From NCBI GenBank assembly GCA_023417315.1, contig JAEZFW010000065.1, forward strand, positions 58,669-122,668: 64,000 nt of DNA, in the 5' to 3' direction. How positions within the stretch are numbered: the stretch's first letter is position 1; the number at the start of each line of letters is the position of its first letter. This DNA comes from Pseudomonadota bacterium (GTDB taxonomy: Bacteria; Pseudomonadota; Gammaproteobacteria; Steroidobacterales; Steroidobacteraceae). Shown here piece by piece: positions 54,758 to 63,956 of this stretch. Made by a program: the position numbers and the translations under genes. Under the pieces are notes generated by a model. It did no database searches, was not told where the DNA came from, and worked only from the letters and a program-made list of their open reading frames with translations.

Positions 54758-55564
54758 TCACGCCACTATCGCTTCCGCGTCCTCGATGCGGCGCAGATGG
54801 AGCGGCTGCGCCGCGCGCTCGCGCCAGTGCACGAGCTTGAGCTCGCCGTCGAATGTCTCGACGAGCGCGGTGAGACTCTCGACCCAGTCGCCGTCGTTGC
54901 AATAGAGCAGTCCGTCTATCGTGCGGATTTCTGCTTTATGGATGTGCCCGCACACCACTCCCGCGCAGCCGCGTCTGCGCGCCTCGGCGGTCATCACGCG
55001 CTCGAAGTCGTTGATGAAATTCGTCGCCCGCTTAGTCCTGTGCTTGAGGTACTGCGACATCGACCAGTACGGCAGGCCGAGGCGTAAGCGAGCTGCATTG
55101 ATCCATCGATTCAAGATCAACAGCCACTCGTAGATCCAACTGCCGAGGCGTGCGAGCCAGCGCGCGTACTGCATGATGCTGTCGAAAAGATCGCCGTGCG
55201 TGATCCACAGTCGGACATTCCGGGCGGTGACATGAATTGCATCCTCAGCAATCTCGATGCCGCCGAATGACAATCCGATGAACTGCCGACTGATTTCGTC
55301 ATGATTACCTGGGATGTAGACGACACGTGTGCCTTTGCGCGCCATGCGCAGCAGCTTCTGCACGACATCGTTGTGCTCCTGAGGCCAGTACCAGCCTTTG
55401 CGCAACTGCCATCCATCGAGGATGTCGCCGACTAGGTAAAGCGTGTCAGCGCGATGAACGCGCAAGAACTCGAGCAGGTAGAACGCCTGACAACCTGGCG
55501 AACCCAAATGGATGTCTGAGAGCCAGATCGTTTTGTAGTGGTACAGCGGCTGAGATTCGCTCAC
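54758..55564 (-). CDS. Calcineurin-type phosphoesterase, UDP-2,3-diacylglucosamine diphosphatase-like
   Basis: 268 residues. The five metallophosphoesterase motifs are present: LSDIHLGSPGC, LVGDILDGW, PGNHDEI, LWITHGDLFD and CGHIHKAEI. The Trp/Arg-rich helical insert (ARWLARLGSWIYEWLLILNR) is typical of LpxH-like proteins working at the membrane. It may cut a nucleotide-linked lipid or a glycolipid. The true lipid-A LpxH is usually elsewhere, so this is probably a paralog linked to the GT4 gene downstream. Confidence 0.88.
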   Translation of the reverse strand: MSESQPLYHYKTIWLSDIHLGSPGCQAFYLLEFLRVHRADTLYLVGDILDGWQLRKGWYWPQEHNDVVQKLLRMARKGTRVVYIPGNHDEISRQFIGLSFGGIEIAEDAIHVTARNVRLWITHGDLFDSIMQYARWLARLGSWIYEWLLILNRWINAARLRLGLPYWSMSQYLKHRTKRATNFINDFERVMTAEARRRGCAGVVCGHIHKAEIRTIDGLLYCNDGDWVESLTALVETFDGELKLVHWRERAAQPLHLRRIEDAEAIVA

Positions 55565-55742
55565 GCCGCGCAGTAAGCCAGCCGGACGTGACGGTGGTGT
55601 GTCTGCGGCGTGTCAGCCATGTGAATGCGCGGAGGCTCTATACAGATTCCGTCCCGCCGTGAGGCCTACCCGCCCAGGGACGCAGACCTACTCGCCGGTA
55701 GGCCGACCCCACCGACAGCGGCAAGCCTTTCTTATTGTTATC

Positions 55743-57857
55743 TCACCGCTCGCGGAAGTTTCCGTTCGCACGCGACGAGTGCGAGCGTGCCCCGCCGCTG
55801 TCGCTGCGTGGCGCGCTGTGCGAACGCGGTTGACTTGGCGGGCTCGACACGCGATTCGATGGCGGTTGCGACGGGGCGGGGCGAGACTCCACGCGGTTCG
55901 GCACCGATCGCTCGGTTTGCCGCGGGCGCGACTCGACTCGAGGTTCGATGCGCGGTGCGGGCGAGCTGCGATGCGATTCGATTCGATTCCCGATCTGCGG
56001 TGCGCTTTGGACACGCGGATGCGATTGCTCGCCGCGCGGGATCGTTCGTCGCATCTCGGTGCTCGGCGGCGAGCCGAACGAATCGCGAGTACGCGGGTCC
56101 GACAGCGTTCGAGCGCCATTCGACTCGATACGATCGGATTGCCGCAGCCCGCGGGCGATATTCTCCGAGCGTCGCTCGACCCCGCGTGCATCGGAGCGAA
56201 CGGAGGATTGGCCGCTCACAGAGCTCTCACGCGCCGGTAGCGATTCGACACGCTGACCTTGCGTCGAGAACCCGCGTACTGCGCCGTCGTGTGTCGCGAT
56301 GCGCGGGGTGCCTCGATTGCGCGGATTGAAATCGCCCCGCGACTTAGGGCCGTCGCGATATAACTCGGTGCGGCCAATCGGTCGACCGCCGTTCGCTTCG
56401 ATGTGTTGCCGCTCGGTATCGAATGCCACTCGGGAGGCGAGGCCTGTTGCAGTCGTGCGATCGTGCGCGCGATGCAGCGGCGGTGCGCGACGCACCGAGC
56501 CGGCGAGAACGCTGGCACGGTCTGGTGCCAACGCGGGTGGGCGCACGTCATGGCGCCATTGTCTGAGCTCGCGCTCATCCACACGCATCACGCGCCCGAG
56601 CACGGGTCGCCCGCCGATGAAGTGACCGTGCTGGACTGCAGTCACCGCTCGCGGGTGGGTGCGATAGCGATATTCGAAGTCTCGATAGCGGCCGCGATAG
56701 ATGTTCGTGATGTACGTGTTATTGACGATGATGGTGTTCGACACGTTGACGTGTCGGATGTAACGCGGCGAATGTCGATATCCAGGCACGTAGATCTCGC
56801 GCGGGCCGAGTGGGAACCAGCCGATGCCGCTGCCGAACGAAACGGAGACGCTTACGTGAGGTCCGCCGACCCAACCGACTAGAGCCGGCGCATAAACAGG
56901 TCGATAGTGTCGCGGTCCAGGAACCCAGCACCAGCGATCGCGCACGTGTGCCCAGCGACCGTAATGGAACGGCGCGAATCCCCAGGGCGCATGGTCGACC
57001 CATGTCCAACCCCACGGAGATACCCAGACCCAGCGTCCATCGCGATACGGCGCCCAATGAGAGGCGACGTATCGAGGACGCCATACATAGCCGTATTCGG
57101 CCTCGTGATACCAGTCGCCGTGCGCATCGAGGTCTTCATAGCCGATGACATCGCGCGAGACGTACTTCGCCGACTTGGAATCGGTTTCACGCCGTTCGCG
57201 ATCGTTCGCCCAGATCTCGAAGGCCGTGCGCGCACCGAGCGGATCGATCTGAGCATTCAGTTGTTCGAGGCCGACGAACGTGCCGCGCTCGCTCGCGCGC
57301 ACGAGATGGGTGACCTCACCGCCGAAGACCTCGGCTTCCCCATGACGTGTCTTCACGATCGTGCGATCGCTCTGCGCGTCGACTTCGATGTGATACTCGC
57401 CTGGCTCTCGCAGCGAGACCGCCACGTTCGGCGTCTCGATCTGAATGGTTTCGTTCTCGGAGAGGCGGCGCACCCGGATCGTGATCGCGCCCTCGGTCAA
57501 GCTCATCTGCATGACATCGTCATCGAGCTCGACGAAACCGAAGCTCGTACGCTCATCGAGGTACGTCGCAGCAGACCCGATCTGCAGCTCGGCCCGCGCA
57601 CCGGATTCTGTCCAAAGCCGATCGCCGGTCGTGAGCGGCCGGTTGAGAAGCGCCTCGGCCCACTCTTCGGTGCCGGCGGGGGCGATGACGACCTCGCCAT
57701 CCGTGTGGCTCAAGCGAGCGACGCGCCCGGGCGGGTCGGCCACGATTTCCTGCGTTTCGCCCTGCGCAACGGCAGCCGTGGACCCCGCCATCGCCAACAT
57801 AGGGAGAAGCCACGCGCTCGCGATGCGGCCGAGTTGACGTATTGCAGCCGGTCTCAT
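55743..57857 (-). CDS. FecR/DUF6600-like secreted protein with Arg/Ser/Pro-rich tail
   Basis: 704 residues. Signal peptide (ASAWLLPMLAMAGSTAAVAQ), then a FecR-like beta domain (VARLSHTDGEVVIAPAGTEE, GDRLWTESGARAELQIGSAT-type block) and a Trp/Tyr-rich DUF6600 region (YVWRPRYVASHWAPYRDGRW, VWVSPWGWTWVDHAPWGFAP). The C-terminal ~250 residues are of low complexity, rich in Arg, Ser and Pro (repeated RIES/RVES/RSHS units). Family members are exported and may join the cell surface. The start has AGGAG 7 nt upstream, which overlaps the stop of the GT4 gene before it, so translation is coupled. Confidence 0.83.
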   Translation of the reverse strand: MRPAAIRQLGRIASAWLLPMLAMAGSTAAVAQGETQEIVADPPGRVARLSHTDGEVVIAPAGTEEWAEALLNRPLTTGDRLWTESGARAELQIGSAATYLDERTSFGFVELDDDVMQMSLTEGAITIRVRRLSENETIQIETPNVAVSLREPGEYHIEVDAQSDRTIVKTRHGEAEVFGGEVTHLVRASERGTFVGLEQLNAQIDPLGARTAFEIWANDRERRETDSKSAKYVSRDVIGYEDLDAHGDWYHEAEYGYVWRPRYVASHWAPYRDGRWVWVSPWGWTWVDHAPWGFAPFHYGRWAHVRDRWCWVPGPRHYRPVYAPALVGWVGGPHVSVSVSFGSGIGWFPLGPREIYVPGYRHSPRYIRHVNVSNTIIVNNTYITNIYRGRYRDFEYRYRTHPRAVTAVQHGHFIGGRPVLGRVMRVDERELRQWRHDVRPPALAPDRASVLAGSVRRAPPLHRAHDRTTATGLASRVAFDTERQHIEANGGRPIGRTELYRDGPKSRGDFNPRNRGTPRIATHDGAVRGFSTQGQRVESLPARESSVSGQSSVRSDARGVERRSENIARGLRQSDRIESNGARTLSDPRTRDSFGSPPSTEMRRTIPRGEQSHPRVQSAPQIGNRIESHRSSPAPRIEPRVESRPRQTERSVPNRVESRPAPSQPPSNRVSSPPSQPRSHSAPRSDSGGARSHSSRANGNFRER

Positions 57858-57867
57858 GAGGGGTCTC

Positions 57868-59211
57868 CTACTCATCACGGCCCGATCTTCCTCTACGTTG
57901 CATGAATTGCAAGTGAATGCGCCGGCGCTGGGCGTCACGCGGGCTCGGGACTGGGTTACTGGGTGCAGTCGCACACACTTCCCCAATCAACGCCTCCCAC
58001 TCATCCACAACGTGCGACAGAGAGAAGCGTTCGGCCAGACTCTTGGCTTCGCTCGCGCACCGGGCGCGGAGCAGGCCATCGCTCATGCACCTGGCGAGCG
58101 CAGCGGCGAACGCGGACGGATCGTCGTTCGGTACGAGAACGCCCCCTGTACCATCGGCCATCAACTCGCGAATGCCGCCTGCTGGTGGTCGCGACTCGAA
58201 GCGTCTCTTTGGTCGGCTCGGACAATCCGTCGCGATCACCGGAATCCCGCAGAGGAGCGCTTCTCCGTGAGCGATCGGGAAACCTTCGTAACGCGAGGCC
58301 ATCGCGAACCACCGAGCTCGCTTCAGGAGACTTGATGGATTCGCCAAAGCACCCGTGAAGATGACCTGCTCGCCCAAAGGCTTGGCTTGATTTTCGAGCT
58401 CGGACCGAAGCTCGCCGTCTCCCACGATCACGAGCTGCCAGTCCGGAAAACGCGAGGCAATCTGTGCAAACGCGCTCAGCAGCACGTCGAACCCCTTCGC
58501 GTAGGCGAGACGTCCGACGCTGATCAGCCAAGGCCGATTCGGATCCACGCCGCTGGGTAGCGCCTCCGCGGCGCGGTCATGTTGGAGCGTCAACGGGTTA
58601 TGAATGAGCAGCCGACGTGCCGAGCCAACCCAGCTCACGTTGCGGTCGACCGCGCTGCTGACACTCACAACCCGCGCAGCACGCCCGTAGGTGAATCGTC
58701 GTAACCGATACCAGAGTGCTTTTCGCCATTGCGACAGACCGCTTTTGCCCGTTCCCCGGGTTCGTGCTTTCAGCGCGACGTCGCCGTGTTCTGCGACGAT
58801 GACCGGACAGTCACGATACGCAAGCAAGGTCTGAACATTGATGTGCGGCGCGTGAGCGATCACGACATCGGGCTGCGTCTCGCGAATCGCATCGCGAAGC
58901 GCGTGCAAGCGAGCTCGCATCCTGAAAGCAAGCGCATACACAGGCGTCCGCTGCGTCTCGATCCCCGTCAGCGCGAAGCGTCGAACGGCCGCCGGGCACG
59001 CGAAGAAATCATGCTCTGGCCCAAAGAACGTGATGACCGAAACGTGATGCCCTCGCTCGGCGAGCTCGCCCGCGACCGACACGACGGCCTTTTGAATGCC
59101 GCCGCACCCGAAGCCGCTGGTCACGATCGTCACGCGCTTCGCGTGGGCTGGCGCGAGCCGCTTCGGGCTGGCCCCGAGTAGGGAATCATTCGGGGGATTG
59201 CTGATATTCAT
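57868..59211 (-). CDS. GT4-family glycosyltransferase
   Basis: 447 residues, GT-B fold: VTIVTSGFGCGGIQKAVVSV with the glycine-rich acceptor loop, HVSVITFFGPEHDFF, VAEHGDVALKAR, and the donor domain LISVGRLAYAKGFDVLLSAF and ASRYEGFPIAHGEALLCGIPVIATDCPS (EX7E-type). A 20-residue insert (SRPKRRFESRPPAGGIREL) follows the last motif. The gene is divergent from the radical-SAM gene across 103 bp. The last codons end 10 nt before the FecR/DUF6600 start, giving a coupled pair. Confidence 0.9.
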   Translation of the reverse strand: MNISNPPNDSLLGASPKRLAPAHAKRVTIVTSGFGCGGIQKAVVSVAGELAERGHHVSVITFFGPEHDFFACPAAVRRFALTGIETQRTPVYALAFRMRARLHALRDAIRETQPDVVIAHAPHINVQTLLAYRDCPVIVAEHGDVALKARTRGTGKSGLSQWRKALWYRLRRFTYGRAARVVSVSSAVDRNVSWVGSARRLLIHNPLTLQHDRAAEALPSGVDPNRPWLISVGRLAYAKGFDVLLSAFAQIASRFPDWQLVIVGDGELRSELENQAKPLGEQVIFTGALANPSSLLKRARWFAMASRYEGFPIAHGEALLCGIPVIATDCPSRPKRRFESRPPAGGIRELMADGTGGVLVPNDDPSAFAAALARCMSDGLLRARCASEAKSLAERFSLSHVVDEWEALIGEVCATAPSNPVPSPRDAQRRRIHLQFMQRRGRSGRDE

Positions 59212-59314
59212 CCGACAAAGGAACTCGCGAACCACGTACTTCGTTCACGGAGGCAGCGAAAAATTTACGTGGCACGCGATCGGGGTCGCGTCTCGAGGGG
59301 GCAGATAGATAAGC

Positions 59315-60457
59315 ATGAGCAGCACGCATTCAGCGCTCCGCGACTGGTTGGAGCCCGTTTATGAAGGGCGCCCCTCGCTTCGCGAGAAACTCCGTTCAGC
59401 GCAGGCACAGCTTCACCGTCTGCGCACGACGACGTGGGAGCACTTCCCGAGCCTCATTCGACCCGATCCTCAACATATCTATCTGACGCTCACCGCGAAC
59501 TGCAACTTGCGGTGTAAAGGCTGTCGCTATGGGCGCGAGTTCATGCCGGGCGAGCAGTTGCCCATCGAGCTCGTGCGCGAAGTGCTCGATGACATCAAAG
59601 CGCTGCGATTCGAGCTCGTGCGGTTGTATGGCGGTGAGCCGCTGCTCCATAAGCAGATCGTCGAGATCGTCGAGCGCTGCACGCAGCTCAAGCTGCGCAC
59701 GTACATGACGACCAACGGTATCTTGCTCAAGAAGCGGATCGACGCTCTGTACGAGGCGGGCTTGCGTCGTGTCTCGATCGGTGTGTACGGGATCGGTCCG
59801 AACTACGATGAGTACGTGCAGCGGAAGAATCGGTTCGAGCAGTTGGAAGAGAACATCGCCTATGCGCGCGAGCGCTATGGGTCGAACATTCGTATCGCGC
59901 TCAACTGGCTCTTGATGCGGCCTACCTGCAGCGTCGAAGCCGTACGTGAGACGTGGGCGTTCGCGCGACGCTATCGCATGCCGATCAGCCTAAACCTCAT
60001 CCACTACTCGCTGCCGTACTTCACCGAGGGCGTCGATCGCGAGCTGCAGTTTCGACCTGAAGATCGCGCGCAGGTGGAGGCGGTCGTGAAGGAGCTCATG
60101 CGTCTGCAGCGGGAGGACCCGGAGCTGCTCGCGACGCCGCTCGCCGTGTTGCGCTCGATCCCAGATTGGGTGATCAAAGGTCCGAACATGCGAGTCCCGT
60201 GCGATCGTCATCGCTTGATTTGGGTCGGGCCGGACGGCACCGTGCAGATGTGCTATGTGACATTCAAGCTCGGCAATCTGCACGATAAGCGTCTGAAGGA
60301 CATGCTGTTCACCCCCGAGCATCACGCGGCAGCGCGCAGTGCGTTCAAGCTGAACTGTCCGAATTGTCACTGCGCGTACGAAACGCGCACGCTGGCGCAC
60401 GGTCCGACGTTGCAGCAATACTCTCAGCCGCAAGCCTTCGAGACGGCAGGCGGATGA
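59315..60457 (+). CDS. Radical SAM/SPASM-like protein
   Basis: 380 residues. Radical SAM core with CNLRCKGC (Cys63, Cys67, Cys70; CX3CX2C for the [4Fe-4S] cluster) and the GGEPLL block. The C-terminal part has VPCDRHRLIWVGPDG, MCYVTFKLGNLHD and NCPNCHC, a set of cysteines like the SPASM auxiliary-cluster domain. Such enzymes modify peptides or sugars. It overlaps in operon with the FkbM-type methyltransferase (1 nt after the stop). The substrate is unknown; a peptide precursor is not visible nearby. Confidence 0.88.
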   Translation: MSSTHSALRDWLEPVYEGRPSLREKLRSAQAQLHRLRTTTWEHFPSLIRPDPQHIYLTLTANCNLRCKGCRYGREFMPGEQLPIELVREVLDDIKALRFELVRLYGGEPLLHKQIVEIVERCTQLKLRTYMTTNGILLKKRIDALYEAGLRRVSIGVYGIGPNYDEYVQRKNRFEQLEENIAYARERYGSNIRIALNWLLMRPTCSVEAVRETWAFARRYRMPISLNLIHYSLPYFTEGVDRELQFRPEDRAQVEAVVKELMRLQREDPELLATPLAVLRSIPDWVIKGPNMRVPCDRHRLIWVGPDGTVQMCYVTFKLGNLHDKRLKDMLFTPEHHAAARSAFKLNCPNCHCAYETRTLAHGPTLQQYSQPQAFETAGG

Positions 60458-60458
60458 C

Positions 60459-61493
60459 GTGGCTTTCGAATTCGGTTCGCGACGCGAGGCACGGTCGGGG
60501 CTCCTATCGACCATCAGCAAGGCGCGCATCGCGCGTGCATGTCGCATTGCGCTCAATGATCTGACGATTGCATTCGAGCACCGCGTTCTCGGTAAGCGCT
60601 ACCTGGAACGCCGCGTCAATGATTATCGGTTGGCTCTCGACGCAACAGATAGAGGCATCAGCCGACGTTTATGGAGATATGGGACCCGGGAGCCCGAGCA
60701 GAAATTCTTGCTCGAGCGCGTTCTGCGGCCAGGGATGCGCGTGTTCGATGTCGGCGCGAACATCGGCTACTACACCGTCATGATGGCGAGGCTGGTCGGA
60801 CCCCAGGGACGTATCTACGCAGTGGAGCCGCATCCTGACAATTATCGGCTGCTGTGCCACAACGTTAGCCGCAACGCTGTCGATAACGTCGAAACCGAGA
60901 ATGTCGCCATCGATGTACGCGCCGGTAAACGTGAATTGTTCGTCTCCGACCGATGCAATTGGCATAGCTTCCACGATCCGCGAATCACTGCGGGTGAGGT
61001 GTGGACCGAGGTTTATCGACGGCACATGCCCACGACCACGAGTGTGGAGACGCGCAGTCTCGCCGGTTATCTGGAAACCAAGCCGCAGCTCGATCTCGTG
61101 CGGATGGATCTCGAAGGTTTCGAAGTGGAGATTCTCGATGCGCTCGCGGAGCTGCCGCGTTCGCAGACGCGAACGCTTCGAGTGCTCTTCGAGACGCATC
61201 CGGAGTTCTACCATCCGGTTCAGCACGACATGCGACGCGTGTTGCGGAGGCTGCACGAGCGCCATGGCTATCGCGCCTCGTACATCGTTTCGGATTTCTT
61301 CGATGGCTCGCGAGGCTCGGCGTACACGGAGCCTGGGCGCGATGTGTTTGCGCGCTATGGATATGGGCTGTCGCATGTACTCGATCCGAGCCATGGGCGG
61401 CCGATCTTCGTCGGCGTACGGATGGAAGATGCGATCGATTTGATATGCACGAGTGAGAACGTGCATGCGGTGGTGTTGGAGCCGGGCGGGTGA
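60459..61493 (+). CDS. FkbM-family methyltransferase
   Basis: 344 residues. Class I SAM-binding fold with MRVFDVGANIGYYTVMMARL (motif I), IYAVEPHPDNYRLLCHNV, and VRMDLEGFEVEILDAL, followed by TLRVLFETHPEFYHP. The FkbM group O-methylates sugars, lipids or polyketides. Start GTG 60459 lies one base after the radical-SAM stop; an N-terminal extension of ~80 basic residues precedes the core. The pair probably works on one substrate, perhaps a glycan handled by the neighbouring GT4 enzyme. Confidence 0.86.
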   Translation: MAFEFGSRREARSGLLSTISKARIARACRIALNDLTIAFEHRVLGKRYLERRVNDYRLALDATDRGISRRLWRYGTREPEQKFLLERVLRPGMRVFDVGANIGYYTVMMARLVGPQGRIYAVEPHPDNYRLLCHNVSRNAVDNVETENVAIDVRAGKRELFVSDRCNWHSFHDPRITAGEVWTEVYRRHMPTTTSVETRSLAGYLETKPQLDLVRMDLEGFEVEILDALAELPRSQTRTLRVLFETHPEFYHPVQHDMRRVLRRLHERHGYRASYIVSDFFDGSRGSAYTEPGRDVFARYGYGLSHVLDPSHGRPIFVGVRMEDAIDLICTSENVHAVVLEPGG

Positions 61494-61530
61494 GGTCGTG
61501 CTATGCCGCCGCGTGCGGGGCCGCCGTCAC

Positions 61531-61615
61531 AACTTGGTTTCAGGACCGGCCGTGAATACCTCCATGTAGGCCTGCAACGAAAACGTCCTGTTTTCGATGC
61601 TCCTGAAACCAAGTT
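61531..61615. repeat. 85-bp REP-like palindrome with perfect 15-bp arms
   Basis: The outer arms AACTTGGTTTCAGGA (61531-61545) and TCCTGAAACCAAGTT (61601-61615) are perfect. An inner hairpin CGAAAAC (61578-61584)/GTTTTCG (61590-61596) is nested within. The layout is that of a REP/MITE-type mobile repeat. Confidence 0.75.
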
Positions 61616-61692
61616 CTGACGTCGACCCCGCCGATGCCACATTGGTGCTCGAGTGAAGACGCGAGCAAGAGCCTGCCTGCGCTTCGGTAGCG

Positions 61693-61731
61693 TTCCCTCT
61701 CTCGCGAAGCGGGGGAGGATCAGGGAGGGGG
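61693..61731. repeat. GC-rich repeat, copy 1
   Basis: TTCCCTCTCTCGCGAAGCGG and the next 19 nt are almost the same as 63918-63956 (about 34 of 39 identical). The two copies flank the gene at 61845-63728 in direct orientation. Confidence 0.75.
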
Positions 61732-61844
61732 CAGACGGCTCAGATATCGCGGACAGTCAATGGGCCGGTGAGTGAAGTGCTAGGCGCTCGCGTCTTCTTC
61801 ATCTATCTTGCGCAACAGAACTAAGAATTCCATGGGGATACAGG

Positions 61845-63728
61845 ATGACGTGCGTCTATCGTTGTCTGCTCGCGACGTTGGTGTGCGCGTGGGTCTCGAT
61901 CGATTCCGCGGGTGCTTACGAGAATTTCGAAGTTGCGGTGTATTGCCGCGCGTACGAAGTGCGCGAGATGGCGGATCCGAAGTGGTTGGAGGCGCGATGG
62001 GAGGAGTTGTCGAGTCAGGTGCACGTCGACAAGATTTACCTGGAGACGCATCGAGACCTTCTGATCGTCGATGATGCGACGTTGAACGCCGCGAAGAAGT
62101 TCTTCGCGCGCAAGGGGGTGAAGACGGCGGCGGGGATCACGTACACCATCGATGAGAGCAATCGGTTCGAGACGTTCTCGTACGCGAATCCGGAGCACCG
62201 CGCGAAGGTCCGCGAGATCATCGAGCATACGGCACGGCATTTCGACGAAATCATTCTCGACGACTTCTTCTTCACGAGCGCGAAGTCGGAGCATGACATC
62301 GAAGCGAAAGGGGAGCGGAGCTGGACCGCATATCGGCTGCAGCTGATGAACGATGCTGCGCGCGAGCTCATCATCGAGCCTGCACGTAAGGTCAACCCGC
62401 GAGTGAAGGTCATCATCAAGTACCCGAATTGGTACGAGCACTTCCAGGCGCTCGGATTCGATCTCGAGAACGGTCCGAAGATCTTCGCGGGTCTTTATAC
62501 CGGCACGGAAACGCGCGATGCGGTGATGAGCAATCAACACCTGCAGCCGTATCTGAGCTATTCGATCATGCGTTACTTCTCGAACATTGCGCCCGGGCGC
62601 AATGGCGGAGGGTGGGTCGATACCGGTGGTGCGCGCTACTACGATCGCTATGCAGAGCAGCTCTGGCTCACGCTCTTCGCAAAGGCGGCGCCTGAGATCA
62701 CATTGTTCGACATTCGACAGATGCATTATCCGTTGCATGAACGGCATCGTGGCCCGTGGCAGGATGCGCCGACGAGCTTCGATTTCGAAGCGCTTGCTCG
62801 ACCAGTTAAGGGAAGGGGTGGAGCGTCGGTCACACCCTCGACTTACGCGCGCGTGGCCGGCGTATCGTTCGAAGCCGTCGATGCAGTGATCGGGTCGTTG
62901 GGAAAACCGGTGGGCTTGCATAGCTACCGACCGTTTCACTCCACAGGAGAGGATTTCCTCGAAACCTATCTTGGCATGATCGGAATTCCGATCGAGATGG
63001 TAACCGCCTTCCCGACCGGCGAATCGCGAGTGCTGCTCACAGCGCATGCCGCTCACGATCGCGACCTCGTCGCGAAGATCGAGGCGCACGTGCGCAAGGG
63101 CCAGAATGTGATCATCACATCAGGTCTACTGAAAGCTTTGGAGGATCGCGGGATCGAGCGCATTGCAGAGCTCGAGCACACTGGGCGCGTCGCGCTCGTG
63201 AAGACATTCAAGGTCGGGCGAGGCGAGATCATCGAAGGCGACAAGTCGATCCTGATTCCACAGATCGGTTATCGCACGAACGACTCGTGGGAGCTCGTAT
63301 CCGCACTCGATGGTGACAACGGCTGGCCGTTACTACACGACGCCGATTACGGTGCGGGTCAGCTGCAGGTCCTCACGATCCCGGATAACTTCGCGGATCT
63401 CTATCACTATCCAGAAGCACCGCTCAATGCGCTTCGAATCGCGCTTGCGGGACACTTGCCCGTCGTTCTCGAGGCACCCTCGAAGGTGAGCTTGTTCGTC
63501 TATGACAACAAGACGTTCGTCGTGCACAACTTCCGCGATGAGGCCACGAAGATCCGTTTGGTCGTGGATCCCAAAGCGAACCGGTTCGAAGAGATAGAAT
63601 CGGGCGCGCGCGTGCGCCTTGCCGATCGGCGCGGGAACACAGCACCTAACAAGCCGCCGGTCGTGATCGCGAAATTTGCCGAGATCGGGCTCGCACCGCA
63701 TTCGTTCCGCGCGTTTCGGCGTCTTTGA
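61845..63728 (+). CDS. Secreted TIM-barrel-like protein, possible glycoside hydrolase
   Basis: 627 residues. A signal peptide (CLLATLVCAWVSIDSAGAYE) and a TIM-barrel-like N-terminal half: KIYLETHRDLLIVDDATL, HFDEIILDDFFFTSAKSEHD (acidic residues at a barrel end, as in GH-like barrels), KVIIKYPNWYEHFQALGF and LFAKAAPEITLFDIRQM. The C-terminal half has a glutamine-amidotransferase-like alpha/beta fold (GENVIITSGLLKALEDRG-type block) and a terminal beta domain. It lacks any sure catalytic signature, so function is unproven. It is flanked by matching repeats (61693 and 63918), which could mean transfer or capture as a unit. Confidence 0.68.
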   Translation: MTCVYRCLLATLVCAWVSIDSAGAYENFEVAVYCRAYEVREMADPKWLEARWEELSSQVHVDKIYLETHRDLLIVDDATLNAAKKFFARKGVKTAAGITYTIDESNRFETFSYANPEHRAKVREIIEHTARHFDEIILDDFFFTSAKSEHDIEAKGERSWTAYRLQLMNDAARELIIEPARKVNPRVKVIIKYPNWYEHFQALGFDLENGPKIFAGLYTGTETRDAVMSNQHLQPYLSYSIMRYFSNIAPGRNGGGWVDTGGARYYDRYAEQLWLTLFAKAAPEITLFDIRQMHYPLHERHRGPWQDAPTSFDFEALARPVKGRGGASVTPSTYARVAGVSFEAVDAVIGSLGKPVGLHSYRPFHSTGEDFLETYLGMIGIPIEMVTAFPTGESRVLLTAHAAHDRDLVAKIEAHVRKGQNVIITSGLLKALEDRGIERIAELEHTGRVALVKTFKVGRGEIIEGDKSILIPQIGYRTNDSWELVSALDGDNGWPLLHDADYGAGQLQVLTIPDNFADLYHYPEAPLNALRIALAGHLPVVLEAPSKVSLFVYDNKTFVVHNFRDEATKIRLVVDPKANRFEEIESGARVRLADRRGNTAPNKPPVVIAKFAEIGLAPHSFRAFRRL

Positions 63729-63764
63729 TTCAAGCGCGAGGGCATCATTGCGGCGTTTCAAGGG

Positions 63765-63805
63765 GCCGTCATCCCGGCGGAGGCCTGGCGGAGGCCGGGA
63801 TCCAG
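63765..63805. repeat. REP-like GTCATCCCGGCG element
   Basis: ATCCCGGC (63771-63778) pairs with GCCGGGAT (63794-63801). The frame CCGTCATCCCGG...GGGATCCAG is a well-known dispersed repeat type in proteobacteria. Confidence 0.7.
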
Positions 63806-63917
63806 ACAAGTCAGCAAGCGTGAACACGACCTTAGGGTCGCATAAGCAGGCCGGGATCCCGGACTTCGCCCACTGCTGTCCGGGGAAAACTAGCGCGGGG
63901 CGCCTCTCGTCCCATGT

Positions 63918-63956
63918 TCCCTCCCTTGCGAAGCGGGGGAGGGTTAGGGAGGGGGC
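63918..63956. repeat. GC-rich repeat, copy 2
   Basis: TTCCCTCCCTTGCGAAGCGG and the following nucleotides match copy 1 at 61693 in direct orientation, one copy on each side of the TIM-barrel gene. Confidence 0.75.

Larger units (their letters stand above)
61494..61844. other. Intergenic region carrying repeats
   Basis: 351 bp between the FkbM gene and the secreted TIM-barrel gene. It holds the 85-bp REP-like palindrome (61531-61615) and one copy of a GC-rich repeat (61693-61731). No gene is convincing. Confidence 0.6.

Noticed and set aside
61821..63089. 422-codon open frame on the minus strand
   Set aside because: Antisense to the secreted TIM-barrel gene, which has a signal peptide and ribosome site; the antisense frame has neither.
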